Counted from the first letter of the stretch, positions 20,768-29,923 are shown. The stretch is DNA of 64,000 nucleotides from Paracoccus sp. MKU1 (GCF_001447385.1 NZ_LLWQ01000154.1:1-64000); one strand, 5' to 3'. Numbers and translations are program-made. The notes: generated from the sequence alone by a model not told the origin.

Positions 20768-20802
20768 TATGCCTGCTGTAATATTGTTGCGAGAGGAATC
20801 CC

Positions 20803-22761
20803 GTGGCCGAGAAAGACAAACCCTGGCTTTTCCGCACCTATGCGGGCCATTCGACCGCCGAGAAATCCAACGCACTCTATCGGGGCAACCTTGCCAAGGG
20901 GCAGACCGGCCTGTCGGTGGCCTTCGACCTGCCGACCCAGACCGGCTATGACAGCGACCACGTGCTGGCGCGGGGCGAGGTCGGCAAGGTCGGGGTGCCG
21001 ATCTGCCACCTGGGCGACATGCGCATGCTGTTCGACCAGATCCCGCTCGAGCAGATGAACACCTCGATGACCATCAACGCGACGGCGCCATGGCTCTTGT
21101 CGCTCTATATCGCCGTGGCCGAGGAGCAGGGCGCCGACATTGCCAAACTGCAAGGCACGGTGCAGAACGACATCATCAAGGAATACCTGTCGCGCGGCAC
21201 CTATATCTGCCCGCCGAAACCCTCGCTGCGGATGATTACCGACGTCGCGGCCTATACGGCGAAGCATCTGCCGAAGTGGAACCCGATGAACGTCTGCTCC
21301 TACCACCTGCAAGAGGCGGGGGCGACGCCCGAGCAGGAACTGGCCTATGCGCTGGCCACCGGCATCGCGGTGCTCGACGACCTCAAGGGCAAGGTCGAGC
21401 CGCAGGATTTCCCGGCGATGGTCGGCCGCATCAGCTTCTTCGTGAATGCCGGCATCCGCTTCGTGACCGAAATGTGCAAGATGCGCGCCTTCACCGAGCT
21501 CTGGGACGAGATCTGCCGCGAGCGCTACGGCATAGAGGAGGAGAAATACCGCCGCTTCCGCTATGGCGTGCAGGTGAACAGCCTGGGCCTGACCGAGCAG
21601 CAGCCGGAAAACAACGTCTATCGTATCCTGCTGGAGATGCTGGCGGTGACGCTGTCGAAGAACGCCCGCGCCCGCGCCGTGCAGCTGCCGGCCTGGAACG
21701 AGGCCCTGGGCCTGCCGCGGCCCTGGGACCAGCAATGGTCGCTGCGCATGCAGCAGATCGTCGCCTATGAGACCGACCTGCTGGAATATGGCGACCTTTT
21801 CGACGGCAACCCGGTGATTGCTGCCAAGGTCGAGGAATTGAAGGCGGGCGCGCGCGCGGAACTGGCGACGCTGGACGAGATGGGCGGCGCCATTGCCGCC
21901 ATCGAATACATGAAATCGCGGCTGGTCGAATCCAATGCCGAGCGGCTGAACCGCATCGAGGCCAACGAGACCGTGGTGGTCGGCGTGAACCGCTGGCAGC
22001 AGGGCGAGCCCTCGCCGCTGACCGCGGGCGACGGCGGCATCATGGTCGTCGACCCGGCGGTGGAGCAGGACCAGATCGGCCGGCTCAATGCCTGGCGGCA
22101 GGCTCGCGACGAGGCGGCCGTCGAGGCCGCCCTCGCCGCGCTGCGCGATGCCGCGCAGAGGGGCGAGAACGTGATGCCGTTTTCCATCGTCGCCGCCAAG
22201 GCCGGTGCGACGACCGGCGAATGGGCGGCGGTGATGCGACAGGTGCATGGCGAATATCGCGGCCCGACCGGTGTCTCGGCCAGCCCGTCCAACCGCACCG
22301 AGGGGCTGGAGCCGATCCGCGAGGCGGTGGATGCCGTCAGCCGCCGCCTCGGCCGGCGGCTGAAATTCCTGGTCGGCAAGCCCGGCCTCGACGGCCATTC
22401 CAACGGCGCCGAGCAGATCGCCTTCCGCGCCCGCGACTGCGGCATGGACATCACCTATGAGGGCATCCGCCTGACCCCCGAGCAGATCGTGACCCGTGCC
22501 GCCGAGGACAATGCCCATGTCGTCGGGTTGTCGATCCTGTCGGGCAGTCACCTGCCGCTGATCGAGGAGCTGATGGAGCGCATGCGCGCCGCCGGCCTGA
22601 CGCATGTTCCGGTCGTGGCCGGCGGCATCATCCCCGATGAGGACGCGGCCCGGCTGCTGAAGATGGGCGTGGCGCGGGTCTACACCCCGAAGGACTTCGA
22701 ACTGAACCGCATCATGATGGACATCGTGGCCCTGGTCGAGCCCGAGGAAGCCGCCGCCTGA
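20803..22761 (+). CDS. ecm: Ethylmalonyl-CoA mutase
   Basis: This adenosylcobalamin enzyme rearranges (2R)-ethylmalonyl-CoA to (2S)-methylsuccinyl-CoA in the ethylmalonyl-CoA pathway, two steps after Ccr. The 652-residue protein combines the TIM-barrel catalytic domain, starting with RTYAGHSTAEKSNALYR and GLSVAFDLPTQTGYDSD, with a C-terminal B12-binding domain. The cobalamin signature DxHxxG is D530-G-H532-SN-G535. Length and the single-chain layout separate it from methylmalonyl-CoA mutase (often over 700 residues) and from isobutyryl-CoA mutase. Older literature calls it MeaA. The start is GTG with GAGAGGA upstream; no closer ATG exists before the conserved N-terminus. Confidence 0.94.
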   Translation: MAEKDKPWLFRTYAGHSTAEKSNALYRGNLAKGQTGLSVAFDLPTQTGYDSDHVLARGEVGKVGVPICHLGDMRMLFDQIPLEQMNTSMTINATAPWLLSLYIAVAEEQGADIAKLQGTVQNDIIKEYLSRGTYICPPKPSLRMITDVAAYTAKHLPKWNPMNVCSYHLQEAGATPEQELAYALATGIAVLDDLKGKVEPQDFPAMVGRISFFVNAGIRFVTEMCKMRAFTELWDEICRERYGIEEEKYRRFRYGVQVNSLGLTEQQPENNVYRILLEMLAVTLSKNARARAVQLPAWNEALGLPRPWDQQWSLRMQQIVAYETDLLEYGDLFDGNPVIAAKVEELKAGARAELATLDEMGGAIAAIEYMKSRLVESNAERLNRIEANETVVVGVNRWQQGEPSPLTAGDGGIMVVDPAVEQDQIGRLNAWRQARDEAAVEAALAALRDAAQRGENVMPFSIVAAKAGATTGEWAAVMRQVHGEYRGPTGVSASPSNRTEGLEPIREAVDAVSRRLGRRLKFLVGKPGLDGHSNGAEQIAFRARDCGMDITYEGIRLTPEQIVTRAAEDNAHVVGLSILSGSHLPLIEELMERMRAAGLTHVPVVAGGIIPDEDAARLLKMGVARVYTPKDFELNRIMMDIVALVEPEEAAA

Positions 22762-22762
22762 G

Positions 22763-22855
22763 CCGGTTGCGGCGTCGCATGGGTATTTGGGCAACGAAGA
22801 AGTCCGGAGCCGCGCCTTCGGCTTCTTCGTTGTTCAAATACCCAAATCGCAACCG
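22763..22855. repeat. Palindromic GGGTATTTG repeat
   Basis: GGGTATTTGGGCAACGAAGA (from 22781) pairs with CTTCTTCGTTGTTCAAATAC (from 22822), and outer CGGTTGCG / CGCAACCG arms extend the pairing. It sits between the convergent ecm and DMT transporter genes and may act as a bidirectional terminator. A 23-base stretch (22774-22796) is identical to 39283-39305. Confidence 0.85.
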
Positions 22856-22860
22856 CGCCG

Positions 22861-23766
22861 TCAGTCCTTCAGCAGCAGAAGCAGCGCGGCAATGGTTGCC
22901 AGCACCCCGGGCAGCACCGCGAGCGACGGCCCGCCGCGGGTCAATGCGGCTTCCAGCAGGATCACCCAGGCCGGCGTCAGATAGGTATAGGCCATCACCT
23001 TGGACGAGGGCAGGCGCATGGTGGCGAATTGCACCAGCGCCGTGGTCAGGGCGCTGGCGAAGATCGCGACATAGAGCAGCGTCACCCAGACGATGGCCGG
23101 CAGATGCGCCCAATCCGTGCTGAGGATCGCCTCTCCGCCCCAGATCAGCAGGATCAGCCCGCCGGCGCAGAGCGTGGCGAAGGTCGAGACGATCGGCGTC
23201 TCGCCCCGGTTCAGCCTGCGTACCATCGGCGTATAGAGCGCATGCGCCGCGCAGCCGACCAGATAGATCGCCTCGCCGCGCCCGAATTCCAGCCGCATCA
23301 GCGCCGCCGCGTCGCCGCCGAAGATCACCCAGAGCGAGCCCGCCGCCCCCAGCGCCAGTGCCAGGGCGATGCGCCCGGTCATGCGCTGCCGCATCAGGAG
23401 CCAGCCGAAGCCCGCCGACATCAGCGGCGTCAGCGTGAACACCGCTGCGGTCGAGACCGGCAGCGCGGTCTTGAGCCCCTCGAACATCAGCACGAAATAG
23501 GCGGCGAAGAGCCCGCCCAGCAGCAGATAGCGCCAGGGCGCGCGGAAACTCGTGCGCGGGATGCCGGGCCCGGCCATGGCGACGCCGCCGACCACGCCCG
23601 CGGCAATGGCGAAGCGCGCGGCCGAGATCGCCGCCGGGTCGATCAGGTTCGCCGCCCGCGCGCCCAGCGAGAAGGAGCCGGCGATCGCGGCCGAGAACAG
23701 CAGCATCGCCGCATGGCCCTGCAGTGCCTCGCGCCGCATCTGCGGCACCGCGGAAAGCTCGGCCAT
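22861..23766 (-). CDS. DMT superfamily transporter (EamA)
   Basis: A 301-residue inner-membrane protein with about ten hydrophobic helices arranged as two EamA repeats (PF00892). The first covers about residues 18-140, with ISAARFAIAAGVVGG and TAAVFTLTPLMSAGFGWLLM, and the second about 160-295, with MAYTYLTPAWVILLEAAL. Such proteins export amino acids or other metabolites; substrates cannot be predicted from sequence. The first codon overlaps the stop of the AhpD-like gene by one base, so the two genes are coupled and co-transcribed. Confidence 0.9.
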   Translation of the reverse strand: MAELSAVPQMRREALQGHAAMLLFSAAIAGSFSLGARAANLIDPAAISAARFAIAAGVVGGVAMAGPGIPRTSFRAPWRYLLLGGLFAAYFVLMFEGLKTALPVSTAAVFTLTPLMSAGFGWLLMRQRMTGRIALALALGAAGSLWVIFGGDAAALMRLEFGRGEAIYLVGCAAHALYTPMVRRLNRGETPIVSTFATLCAGGLILLIWGGEAILSTDWAHLPAIVWVTLLYVAIFASALTTALVQFATMRLPSSKVMAYTYLTPAWVILLEAALTRGGPSLAVLPGVLATIAALLLLLKD

Positions 23767-24335
23767 CAGCCGCGGCCCAGCATGTAGAATTCGTCATTCG
23801 GCCTGATGTCGCCGGCGTTCACCAGCCGGTTCGACATGCCGAAGAAGGCGGCGATGGCGCCGATGTCCCAGATCTCGTCCTGGTCGAAGCCGGCCTCTCG
23901 CAGCGCCTGGTGGTCCGCCTCGCCGATCTGCTGGGCGTTCAGCGCCACCTTCTCGGCATAGGCCAGCATGGCGCGTTCGCGCGGCGACAGGTCGGCCTTG
24001 CGCCAGTTCACCGCCACCTGGTCGGCGATGAAGGCGTTCTTCGCACGGATGCGCAGGATCGCGCCATGCGCCACCACGCAATACTGGCACTGGTTCAGCC
24101 CCGAGGTCGCGACCACGATCAGTTCGCGCTCGGCCTTGCTCAGACCCGACTCGCGCTCCATCAGCGCATCGTGATAGGCGAAGAAGGCGCGAAACTCGTC
24201 CGGGCGATGCGCCAGGGCCAGGAAGACGTTCGGCACGAAGCCGGATTTCTCGGCCACCTTGCGGACGCGCAGGGCGATGTCCTCGGGCAACTCGTCCAGC
24301 GAGGGCACGGGAAAGCGGCTGATGGGCTGGGTCAT
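23766..24335 (-). CDS. Peroxidase-related AhpD/CMD-like protein
   Basis: A 189-residue protein of the carboxymuconolactone decarboxylase family. The redox motif is complete in NQCQYCVVAHG, with C83 and C86 and a conserved histidine, as in AhpD-like uncharacterised peroxidase-related enzymes. It is probably a cytosolic thiol peroxidase. An ATG at 24333-24335 is chosen because AGGAGGT-like bases lie about eight nucleotides upstream; a GTG three codons earlier is less likely. It overlaps the transporter gene by one base. Confidence 0.88.
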   Translation of the reverse strand: MTQPISRFPVPSLDELPEDIALRVRKVAEKSGFVPNVFLALAHRPDEFRAFFAYHDALMERESGLSKAERELIVVATSGLNQCQYCVVAHGAILRIRAKNAFIADQVAVNWRKADLSPRERAMLAYAEKVALNAQQIGEADHQALREAGFDQDEIWDIGAIAAFFGMSNRLVNAGDIRPNDEFYMLGRG

Positions 24336-24397
24336 GGTCTGCACCTCCGGGGGCCGAGGTTTTCACCAAAGCCGGGGCAGGGTCAACCGGGCCGCGC

Positions 24398-24426
24398 TTG
24401 ACTTTGGCGGCCGGCCGGCCTATCCA
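24398..24426 (+). promoter_or_regulatory. Predicted sigma-70-type promoter of ffh
   Basis: TTGACT (24398-24403) and TATCCA (24421-24426) are separated by exactly 17 bases. The roughly 130-base leader that follows is rich in short hairpins (for example GGAAGGTCTGCCCTTCC and CCCCGCGCCTTGCCGGGG) before the GGAGG site of ffh. Confidence 0.6.
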
Positions 24427-24565
24427 CGCCGGGATTCCCGGAAGGTCTGCCCTTCCGGTCCCCGCGCCTTGCCGGGGATCGCCCCCCGTCAGCGCGTCGC
24501 GCCCACGGGGGCGTCACTGTTTATTCGCGCCCCTTGGGGCAACGGCAACCATTGGAGGGCCGCCG

Positions 24566-26062
24566 ATGTTTGAAAACCTGTCCGACCGCCTTGGCGGCGT
24601 CTTCGACCGGCTGACCAAGCAGGGTGCCCTGTCCGAGGATGACGTCGCCGCCGCCATGCGCGAGGTGCGCGTCGCGCTGCTCGAGGCCGATGTCTCGCTG
24701 CCCGTTGCGCGCAGCTTCGTCAAGGCCGTGACGCAGAAGGCCACCGGCGCCGCCGTGACCAAGTCGATCACCCCCGGCCAGCAGGTCGTCAAGATCGTCC
24801 ATGACGAGCTGATCAAGGTCCTGCAGGGCGAGGGCGAGCCCGACGCGCTGCGCATCGACAACGCGCCGGCGCCGATCCTGATGGTCGGGTTGCAGGGCTC
24901 GGGCAAGACCACCACCACGGCCAAGCTGGCGAAACGCCTCAAGGATCGCGAGAAGAAGCGGGTGCTGATGGCCTCGCTGGACACCAACCGCCCGGCCGCG
25001 ATGGAGCAGCTGGCGATCCTGGGCCAGCAGATCGGCGTCGACACCCTGCCCATCGTGCCGGGCGAGAATGCGGTGCAGATCGCCAGGCGCGCCAAGCAAC
25101 AGGCGACGCTGGGCGGCTATGACGTCTACATGCTCGACACCGCCGGGCGGCTGCATATCGACGAAGTGCTGATGGACGAGGTGCAGGCAGTCCGCGACGT
25201 GGCCAGCCCGCGCGAGACGCTGCTGGTCGTCGATGGCTTGACCGGCCAGGACGCGGTGAACGTCGCCAGCGAGTTCGACGGCAAGGTCGGCATCTCGGGC
25301 GTGGTGCTGACCCGGATGGACGGCGACGGCCGCGGCGGTGCGGCGCTGTCGATGCGCGCCGTGACCGGCAAGCCGATCCGCTTCGTGGGCCTGGGCGAAA
25401 AGATGGATGCGCTGGAGGTCTTCGACGCGCAGCGCATCGCCGGCCGCATCCTCGGCATGGGCGACATCGTCGCCCTGGTCGAGAAGGCGCAGGAGGTGCT
25501 GGAGGTCGAACAGGCCGAGCGCATGATGAAGCGCTTCCAGAAGGGCATGTTCAACATGAACGACCTGCGCAACCAGCTTGAGCAGATGCTCAAGATGGGC
25601 GGCATGCAGTCGATCATGGGCATGATGCCCGGCATGGGCAAGATGGCCAAGCAGGCCGAGGCCGCCGGCTTCGACGACAAGGCGATCAAGCGCCAGATCG
25701 CGCTGATCAACTCGATGACCAAGAAGGAACGCGCCAATCCCGACCTGTTGCAGGCCAGCCGCAAGAAGCGCATCGCCGCCGGCGCGGGCATGGAAGTGTC
25801 CGAGCTGAACAAGCTTTTGAAGATGCAGAAGCAGATGGCCGACACGATGAAGAAGCTCGGCAAGATGGGCAAGGGCGGGATGCTGAAACAGGCCATGCGC
25901 GCCATGACCGGCAAGGGCGGCGGGCTGCCCGACATGGCCAATGTCGATCCCGAGAAAATGGCCGAGGCCACCCGCATGCTGCAAGACCCCAAGGGGCTGG
26001 GCGGCCAGCTGGGCGGCATGAACCTGCCCGGCGGGCTCTCGGGCCTGTTCGGAAAGAAGTGA
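24566..26062 (+). CDS. ffh: Signal recognition particle protein Ffh
   Basis: Ffh binds 4.5S RNA and the signal sequences of nascent membrane proteins and delivers ribosomes to FtsY. The 498-residue protein has the N domain, a G domain with P-loop GLQGSGKTTTTAKLA (about residues 108-122), DTAGR and TRMDGDGRGGAA, and a methionine-rich M domain from about residue 325 with MLKMGGMQSIMGMMPGMGKM. The ATG at 24566 follows a GGAGG site and gives the conserved MFENLSDRL start; the longer open frame is leader. It heads the cluster ffh-GNAT-chorismate mutase-rpsP-rimM-trmD-rplS-rpmE. Confidence 0.98.
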   Translation: MFENLSDRLGGVFDRLTKQGALSEDDVAAAMREVRVALLEADVSLPVARSFVKAVTQKATGAAVTKSITPGQQVVKIVHDELIKVLQGEGEPDALRIDNAPAPILMVGLQGSGKTTTTAKLAKRLKDREKKRVLMASLDTNRPAAMEQLAILGQQIGVDTLPIVPGENAVQIARRAKQQATLGGYDVYMLDTAGRLHIDEVLMDEVQAVRDVASPRETLLVVDGLTGQDAVNVASEFDGKVGISGVVLTRMDGDGRGGAALSMRAVTGKPIRFVGLGEKMDALEVFDAQRIAGRILGMGDIVALVEKAQEVLEVEQAERMMKRFQKGMFNMNDLRNQLEQMLKMGGMQSIMGMMPGMGKMAKQAEAAGFDDKAIKRQIALINSMTKKERANPDLLQASRKKRIAAGAGMEVSELNKLLKMQKQMADTMKKLGKMGKGGMLKQAMRAMTGKGGGLPDMANVDPEKMAEATRMLQDPKGLGGQLGGMNLPGGLSGLFGKK

Positions 26063-26066
26063 GCGC

Positions 26067-26597
26067 ATGATCCAGCTCGCCGACACGCCGTTGCTTGCGA
26101 CCGAGCGTCTGGTCCTGCGTGCTCCGCAGGCCGGCGACTGGCCGGCATGGCGCGATTTCGCGACCGGCGAGCGGGCGCGCTGGATCGGCGGGCCGATGGT
26201 CGAGCCCGGCCAAGCCTGGCGTGCTTTCGGCCATATCGTCGGGCATTGGGTGCTGCGCGGCTTCGGCTCCTTCGTGGTGACGGATCGCGACAGCGGCGCG
26301 CCGCTGGGTTCGGTCGGGCCCTGGTTCCCGGACGGCTGGCCCGAGCATGAGCTGGGCTGGACGCTCTGGACCGCCGAGGCCGAGGGCAGGGGCATCGCGC
26401 ATGAGGCGGCGCTGGCCGCCCGCGACTTCGCGGCCCGCAGGCTCGGCTGGACCAGCGCCGTCAGCTACATCCTGCCCGCCAATACCCGCTCGGTCGCGCT
26501 GGCCGAACGGCTGGGCGCGCTGCGCGACCCGGATGCCGCGCATCCCGGCAAGGAGCCCTGCCTCGTCTATCGCCATCCCATGGGGGTCGCTGCATGA
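26067..26597 (+). CDS. GNAT family N-acetyltransferase (RimJ/RimL-like)
   Basis: A 176-residue acetyltransferase. It starts with the ATERLVLRAPQAGDWPAW segment typical of the RimJ/RimL/SpeG branch and has an acetyl-CoA-binding region EAEGRGIAHEAALAARDFAA with the R/Q-x-x-G-x-G/A pattern around residue 110. The acceptor substrate is unknown. It lies four bases after ffh and overlaps the chorismate mutase gene by an ATGA, so it is part of the operon. Confidence 0.88.
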   Translation: MIQLADTPLLATERLVLRAPQAGDWPAWRDFATGERARWIGGPMVEPGQAWRAFGHIVGHWVLRGFGSFVVTDRDSGAPLGSVGPWFPDGWPEHELGWTLWTAEAEGRGIAHEAALAARDFAARRLGWTSAVSYILPANTRSVALAERLGALRDPDAAHPGKEPCLVYRHPMGVAA

Positions 26598-26950
26598 GCG
26601 ATCACCCGTGCCCGCGCCCCGTGCAGCCAGTATTCCAGCCAGCGGAGACCAGCATGACCGACCCGACCGCCCGTGCCGCCGCCCTGCTCAGGGAGCATCG
26701 CGCCAGCATCGACCGGCTGGACGCCATCCTGGTCTATACGCTGGCCGAACGCTTCAAGCACACCCAATCCGTCGGCCGCCTCAAGGCCGAACACGACCTT
26801 CCTCCGTCCGATCCCGCCCGCGAGGCGCAGCAGATCGAGCGGCTGGAACGCCTCGCGCGCGAGGCCGATCTCGACCCGGAATTCGCGCGCAAATTCCTGA
26901 ACTTCGTGATCGCCGAAGTGATCCGGCATCACGAGACCTTCCAGTCTTAG
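26594..26950 (+). CDS. Chorismate mutase, AroQ class
   Basis: It converts chorismate to prephenate for phenylalanine and tyrosine synthesis. The 118-residue frame contains a single AroQ helical domain: IDRLDAILVYTLAERFKHTQ, SVGRLKAEH and SDPAREAQQIERL supply the equivalents of the E. coli active-site R28, K39, D48, R51 and E52. Translation may start at 26594 (overlapping the GNAT stop) or at the ATG at 26654, which gives a more typical length of 98 residues. Placement between ffh and rpsP is recurrent in Rhodobacterales, as far as I recall. Confidence 0.88.
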   Translation: MSDHPCPRPVQPVFQPAETSMTDPTARAAALLREHRASIDRLDAILVYTLAERFKHTQSVGRLKAEHDLPPSDPAREAQQIERLERLAREADLDPEFARKFLNFVIAEVIRHHETFQS

Positions 26951-26998
26951 GCCGGGCTTAGACCCGCCGTAACTGCGCCATTTCAAAGGAGAAACGCA

Positions 26999-27373
26999 AT
27001 GGCAATGAAAATCCGCCTGGCCCGTGGTGGCTCGAAGAAACGTCCCCACTACGCCATCGTCGCGTCCGATTCGCGCATGCCGCGCGACGGCCGCTTCATC
27101 GAGAAGCTGGGCACCTACAACCCGCTGCTGCCGAAGGATTCCGAGGAGCGCATCAAGATGAACCTCGAGCGCGTGCAATACTGGCTTTCGCAGGGTGCGC
27201 AGCCGACCGACCGCGTCGCCCGCTTCCTGGAAGCCGCCGGCGTCAAGGAAAAGGCCGAGCGCAAGAACCTGAAGAAGGGCGAGCCCGGCAAGGCCGCGAA
27301 AGACCGCGCCGAAAAGCGTGCCGCGCGTGAAGCCGCCGCCAACGCCCCGGCCGAAGAAGCCGCTTCGGAATAA
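26999..27373 (+). CDS. rpsP: 30S ribosomal protein S16
   Basis: S16 is an early-assembling small-subunit protein. The 124-residue product starts [20 protein letters not shown], the conserved N-terminus, and continues with [20 protein letters not shown]. The body of about 80 residues is followed by a lysine/alanine-rich tail, as in other alphaproteobacteria. An AAAGGAGAA site precedes the start. The stop overlaps the rimM start by one base. Confidence 0.97.
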   Translation: MAMKIRLARGGSKKRPHYAIVASDSRMPRDGRFIEKLGTYNPLLPKDSEERIKMNLERVQYWLSQGAQPTDRVARFLEAAGVKEKAERKNLKKGEPGKAAKDRAEKRAAREAAANAPAEEAASE

Positions 27374-27876
27374 TGACCGAGCGGGTCTGTGTCGGCGCGA
27401 TCGCCGGCGCCTTCGGCGTCCGGGGCGAGGTGAGGCTGAAAAGCTTCACCTCGCAACCCAACGATATTGCCGCATATGCCCCGCTTTATACCGAAGACGG
27501 CAACCGCTCGTTCACCATCCGCCTGACGCGGCCGGTGACGGGCGGGCTTGGCGCCCGGCTGTCGGGCGTCGAGACGCGGGAGCAGGCCGAGGCGTTGAAG
27601 GGCGTCACGCTCTGGGCCGACCGCGACAAGCTTCCGGCGCTGCCGGACGACGAATTCTATCATGCCGACCTGATCGGCCTGTCGGTTTATGACACCGGCG
27701 GGGCGCTTCTCGGCAAGGTCCGCGCGATCTATGACCATGGCGCGGGCGACATCCTGGAGGTCTTCGGGCCCGGCCGCCGGCAGGTGCTGCTCTTGCCCTT
27801 TACCCGCGCCTTCGTGCCCACGGTCGATCTGGCCGCCGGCCGCATCGTCGCCGATCCGCCGGAAGACCAGGAATGA
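27373..27876 (+). CDS. rimM: Ribosome maturation factor RimM
   Basis: RimM binds S19 and assists maturation of the 30S head. The 167-residue protein has the N-terminal [20 protein letters not shown] beta-barrel segment and the C-terminal PRC-barrel domain with [20 protein letters not shown] and [20 protein letters not shown]. It starts on the last base of rpsP and overlaps trmD by an ATGA, indicating translational coupling. Confidence 0.96.
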   Translation: MTERVCVGAIAGAFGVRGEVRLKSFTSQPNDIAAYAPLYTEDGNRSFTIRLTRPVTGGLGARLSGVETREQAEALKGVTLWADRDKLPALPDDEFYHADLIGLSVYDTGGALLGKVRAIYDHGAGDILEVFGPGRRQVLLLPFTRAFVPTVDLAAGRIVADPPEDQE

Positions 27877-28745
27877 CCGACGGGGCGATGAAATCCCACG
27901 GCCGGCTGTCGATCCGCGCCAGCACGCAGCCGCGCGACCTGATGGCCGAGCCGCAGGTCAGGGGCGCCTGGACCGCCCAGGTCTTCACGCTTTTTCCCGA
28001 GGCTTTTCCAGGGGTTCTGGGTCTTTCCTTGACGGGAAGGGCGCTGTCCGAGGGGCTGTGGAACCTGCGCAGCATCGACCTGCGCCCCTTCGGCATCGGC
28101 AAGCACCGCAATGTGGACGACACGCCGGCCGGCGGCGGCGCCGGCATGGTGATCCGCGCCGATGTGATGGATGCGGCGCTGCGCGAGGCGGGCGGGGATC
28201 TGCCGGTGATCTATCTTTCGCCGCGCGGCAAGCCCTTCACGCAGGCCCGGGCCCGCGAACTGGCGCAGGGCCCCGGCATGACCTTGATATGCGGCCGGTT
28301 CGAGGGCGTGGATCAGCGCGTGCTGGACGCCCATGGCGTCGAGGAGATCAGCATCGGCGATTATGTCCTGACCGGCGGGGAACTGGCGGCTCAGGTCTTG
28401 ATCGATGCGACGGTTCGCCTTATACCGCGCGTGCTGGGGAATCAGGACTCTCTGGCCGAGGAATCCTTTTCCCCGGACCATGGCGGCCTGCTGGAACATC
28501 CGCAGTACACGAAGCCCGCCCTTTGGGAAGGCCGCGCGATCCCGGAAGTGCTTTTGTCCGGCAATCACGCGGCTATTGCCAATTGGCGGCACGACATGGC
28601 CGAAAGGCTGACCAAGGAACGCCGCCCCGACCTGTGGCGGGCATATGAGGAAACTCGTATGGACCCGGCAAAGGACCGACAGCTCTCGGGCGCATCAGAC
28701 CAATCGCGGGACTACCGCGAGCATCAAGAGGATCCAAAGCGATGA
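27873..28745 (+). CDS. trmD: tRNA (guanine-N1)-methyltransferase
   Basis: TrmD methylates G37 of tRNAs that read CNN codons, preventing frameshifts. The 290-residue product contains the SPOUT knot: [20 protein letters not shown] and [20 protein letters not shown], with the [13 protein letters not shown] segment. It is longer than the common 240-260 residues because of about 30 extra residues at the N-terminus and a charged C-terminal tail. A start at the ATG near 27942 would remove the extension, but the ATGA overlap with rimM supports 27873. It overlaps rplS by four bases. Confidence 0.96.
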   Translation: MTDGAMKSHGRLSIRASTQPRDLMAEPQVRGAWTAQVFTLFPEAFPGVLGLSLTGRALSEGLWNLRSIDLRPFGIGKHRNVDDTPAGGGAGMVIRADVMDAALREAGGDLPVIYLSPRGKPFTQARARELAQGPGMTLICGRFEGVDQRVLDAHGVEEISIGDYVLTGGELAAQVLIDATVRLIPRVLGNQDSLAEESFSPDHGGLLEHPQYTKPALWEGRAIPEVLLSGNHAAIANWRHDMAERLTKERRPDLWRAYEETRMDPAKDRQLSGASDQSRDYREHQEDPKR

Positions 28746-29122
28746 ACCTGATCGCCCAACTGGAAGCCGAGCAGATCGCCACGCTCGGCAAAGACATTCC
28801 CGATTTCAAGGCCGGCGATACCGTGCGCGTCGGCTACAAGGTGACCGAGGGCACCCGCACCCGCGTGCAGATGTACGAAGGCGTGGTCATCTCGCGCAAG
28901 GGCGGCGGCATCGGCGCCTCGTTCACCGTGCGCAAGATCTCGTTCGGCGAGGGTGTCGAGCGCGTCTTCCCGCTCTACTCGACCAATATCGACTCGATCA
29001 CCGTCGTGCGCCGTGGCCGCGTCCGCCGCGCCAAGCTGTATTACCTGCGCGATCGCCGCGGCAAGTCCGCCCGGATCGCCGAGGTCAGCAACTACAAGCC
29101 CAAAGCCGAAGCCAAGGCCTGA
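28742..29122 (+). CDS. rplS: 50S ribosomal protein L19
   Basis: L19 lies at the subunit interface. The 126-residue protein shows the family pattern [40 protein letters not shown] and [20 protein letters not shown]. It overlaps trmD by ATGA and is followed 11 bases later by rpmE, so it belongs to the same ribosomal operon. Confidence 0.97.
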   Translation: MNLIAQLEAEQIATLGKDIPDFKAGDTVRVGYKVTEGTRTRVQMYEGVVISRKGGGIGASFTVRKISFGEGVERVFPLYSTNIDSITVVRRGRVRRAKLYYLRDRRGKSARIAEVSNYKPKAEAKA

Positions 29123-29133
29123 GGAGACGCGCC

Positions 29134-29355
29134 ATGAAAGCAGACATCCATCCCGACTATCACCTGATCGAGGTCAAGATGACCGACGGCACCACCTATC
29201 AGGTGCGGTCGACCTGGGGCAAGGAAGGCGACACCATGTCGCTGGACATCGACCCGAACTCGCACCCCGCCTGGACCGGCGGCTCGGCCAAGCTGATGGA
29301 CACCGGCGGCCGCGTGTCGAAGTTCAAGAACAAATACGCCGGCCTGGGCTTCTGA
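29134..29355 (+). CDS. rpmE: 50S ribosomal protein L31
   Basis: A 73-residue L31 beginning [20 protein letters not shown] and ending [16 protein letters not shown]. It has no cysteines, so it is the zinc-independent form usual in alphaproteobacteria, unlike the CxxC form of E. coli. GAGGAG precedes the ATG. It closes the ffh-rpmE cluster and is followed by the terminator at 29379-29405. Confidence 0.97.
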   Translation: MKADIHPDYHLIEVKMTDGTTYQVRSTWGKEGDTMSLDIDPNSHPAWTGGSAKLMDTGGRVSKFKNKYAGLGF

Positions 29356-29378
29356 TCCCGACGCCGACCGGAATTGCA

Positions 29379-29405
29379 AACGCCGCCCCGAAGGGCGGCG
29401 TTTTT
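29379..29405 (+). terminator. Rho-independent terminator after rpmE
   Basis: AACGCCGCCC and GGGCGGCGTT form a 10-base stem with a short CGAA loop, followed by five T residues. It ends the ribosomal cluster. Confidence 0.95.
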
Positions 29406-29471
29406 CGTTGCGGCGGGCGGTGGGCGGCCCGAGGGGGGACGCAGCCGCGTAGGGCAGGCCGCGTCGGTGGC

Positions 29472-29678
29472 TCAATAGGCCAGGCCGAACATTGGCATCC
29501 AGGCCGGCATGCTCGGGGCCCGGTTCAACGCACGGCCGGTCAGCTCGCCCCGGCTGGTATCGATCACCACGCGGCCGTCGCGATACTCACGCAGCACCGG
29601 ACCTTGCGCGCTCTGATAGGGCGACAGCATGATGGTGGCATAGCCGCGGTTCGGTTTGGGGAAAACGGCGTGGATCAT
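29472..29678 (-). CDS. Small hypothetical protein
   Basis: A 68-residue soluble product with no recognised domain. The middle (VLREYRDGRVVIDTSRGELT) looks like a beta hairpin, and the C-terminus MPAWMPMFGLAY is methionine- and aromatic-rich. It overlaps the upstream small gene by four bases (ATGA), which supports both being real and co-translated. It faces the rpmE terminator. Confidence 0.5.
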   Translation of the reverse strand: MIHAVFPKPNRGYATIMLSPYQSAQGPVLREYRDGRVVIDTSRGELTGRALNRAPSMPAWMPMFGLAY

Positions 29679-29923
29679 TGGATCGCTCCTTTGCGGTCGA
29701 GGCGATGAATGGCGGTGTCCCAGCGCGCCGGGTCGCGGTCGCGCATCAGGTCGCGCGCGGTTTCAAAGGGGTCACAGGTAATCAGCCGCAGCGGAATGTC
29801 CGAGATGCGATGCGGCTTGCCCGTGCGCCGGTCGATCAGGCTGACGGCGTAGCGGGGCGGGACAGGCATGGCGGCCTGCCGCGCGCGACCGGCAAAGGCC
29901 GGCAGATGGTTCAGCATGGTCAT
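29675..29923 (-). CDS. Small hypothetical protein
   Basis: An 82-residue basic protein if translation begins at MTMLNHLPAFAG (ATG near 29921-29923). An open extension to 29983 exists but has no good ribosome site, whereas GGAGCC lies before 29923. Recognisable parts are RYAVSLIDRRTGKPHRISDI followed by LITCDPFETARDLMRDRDPA. No family is recognised. It is coupled to the gene at 29472-29678 and divergent from mipZ. Confidence 0.5.
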   Translation of the reverse strand: MTMLNHLPAFAGRARQAAMPVPPRYAVSLIDRRTGKPHRISDIPLRLITCDPFETARDLMRDRDPARWDTAIHRLDRKGAIQ

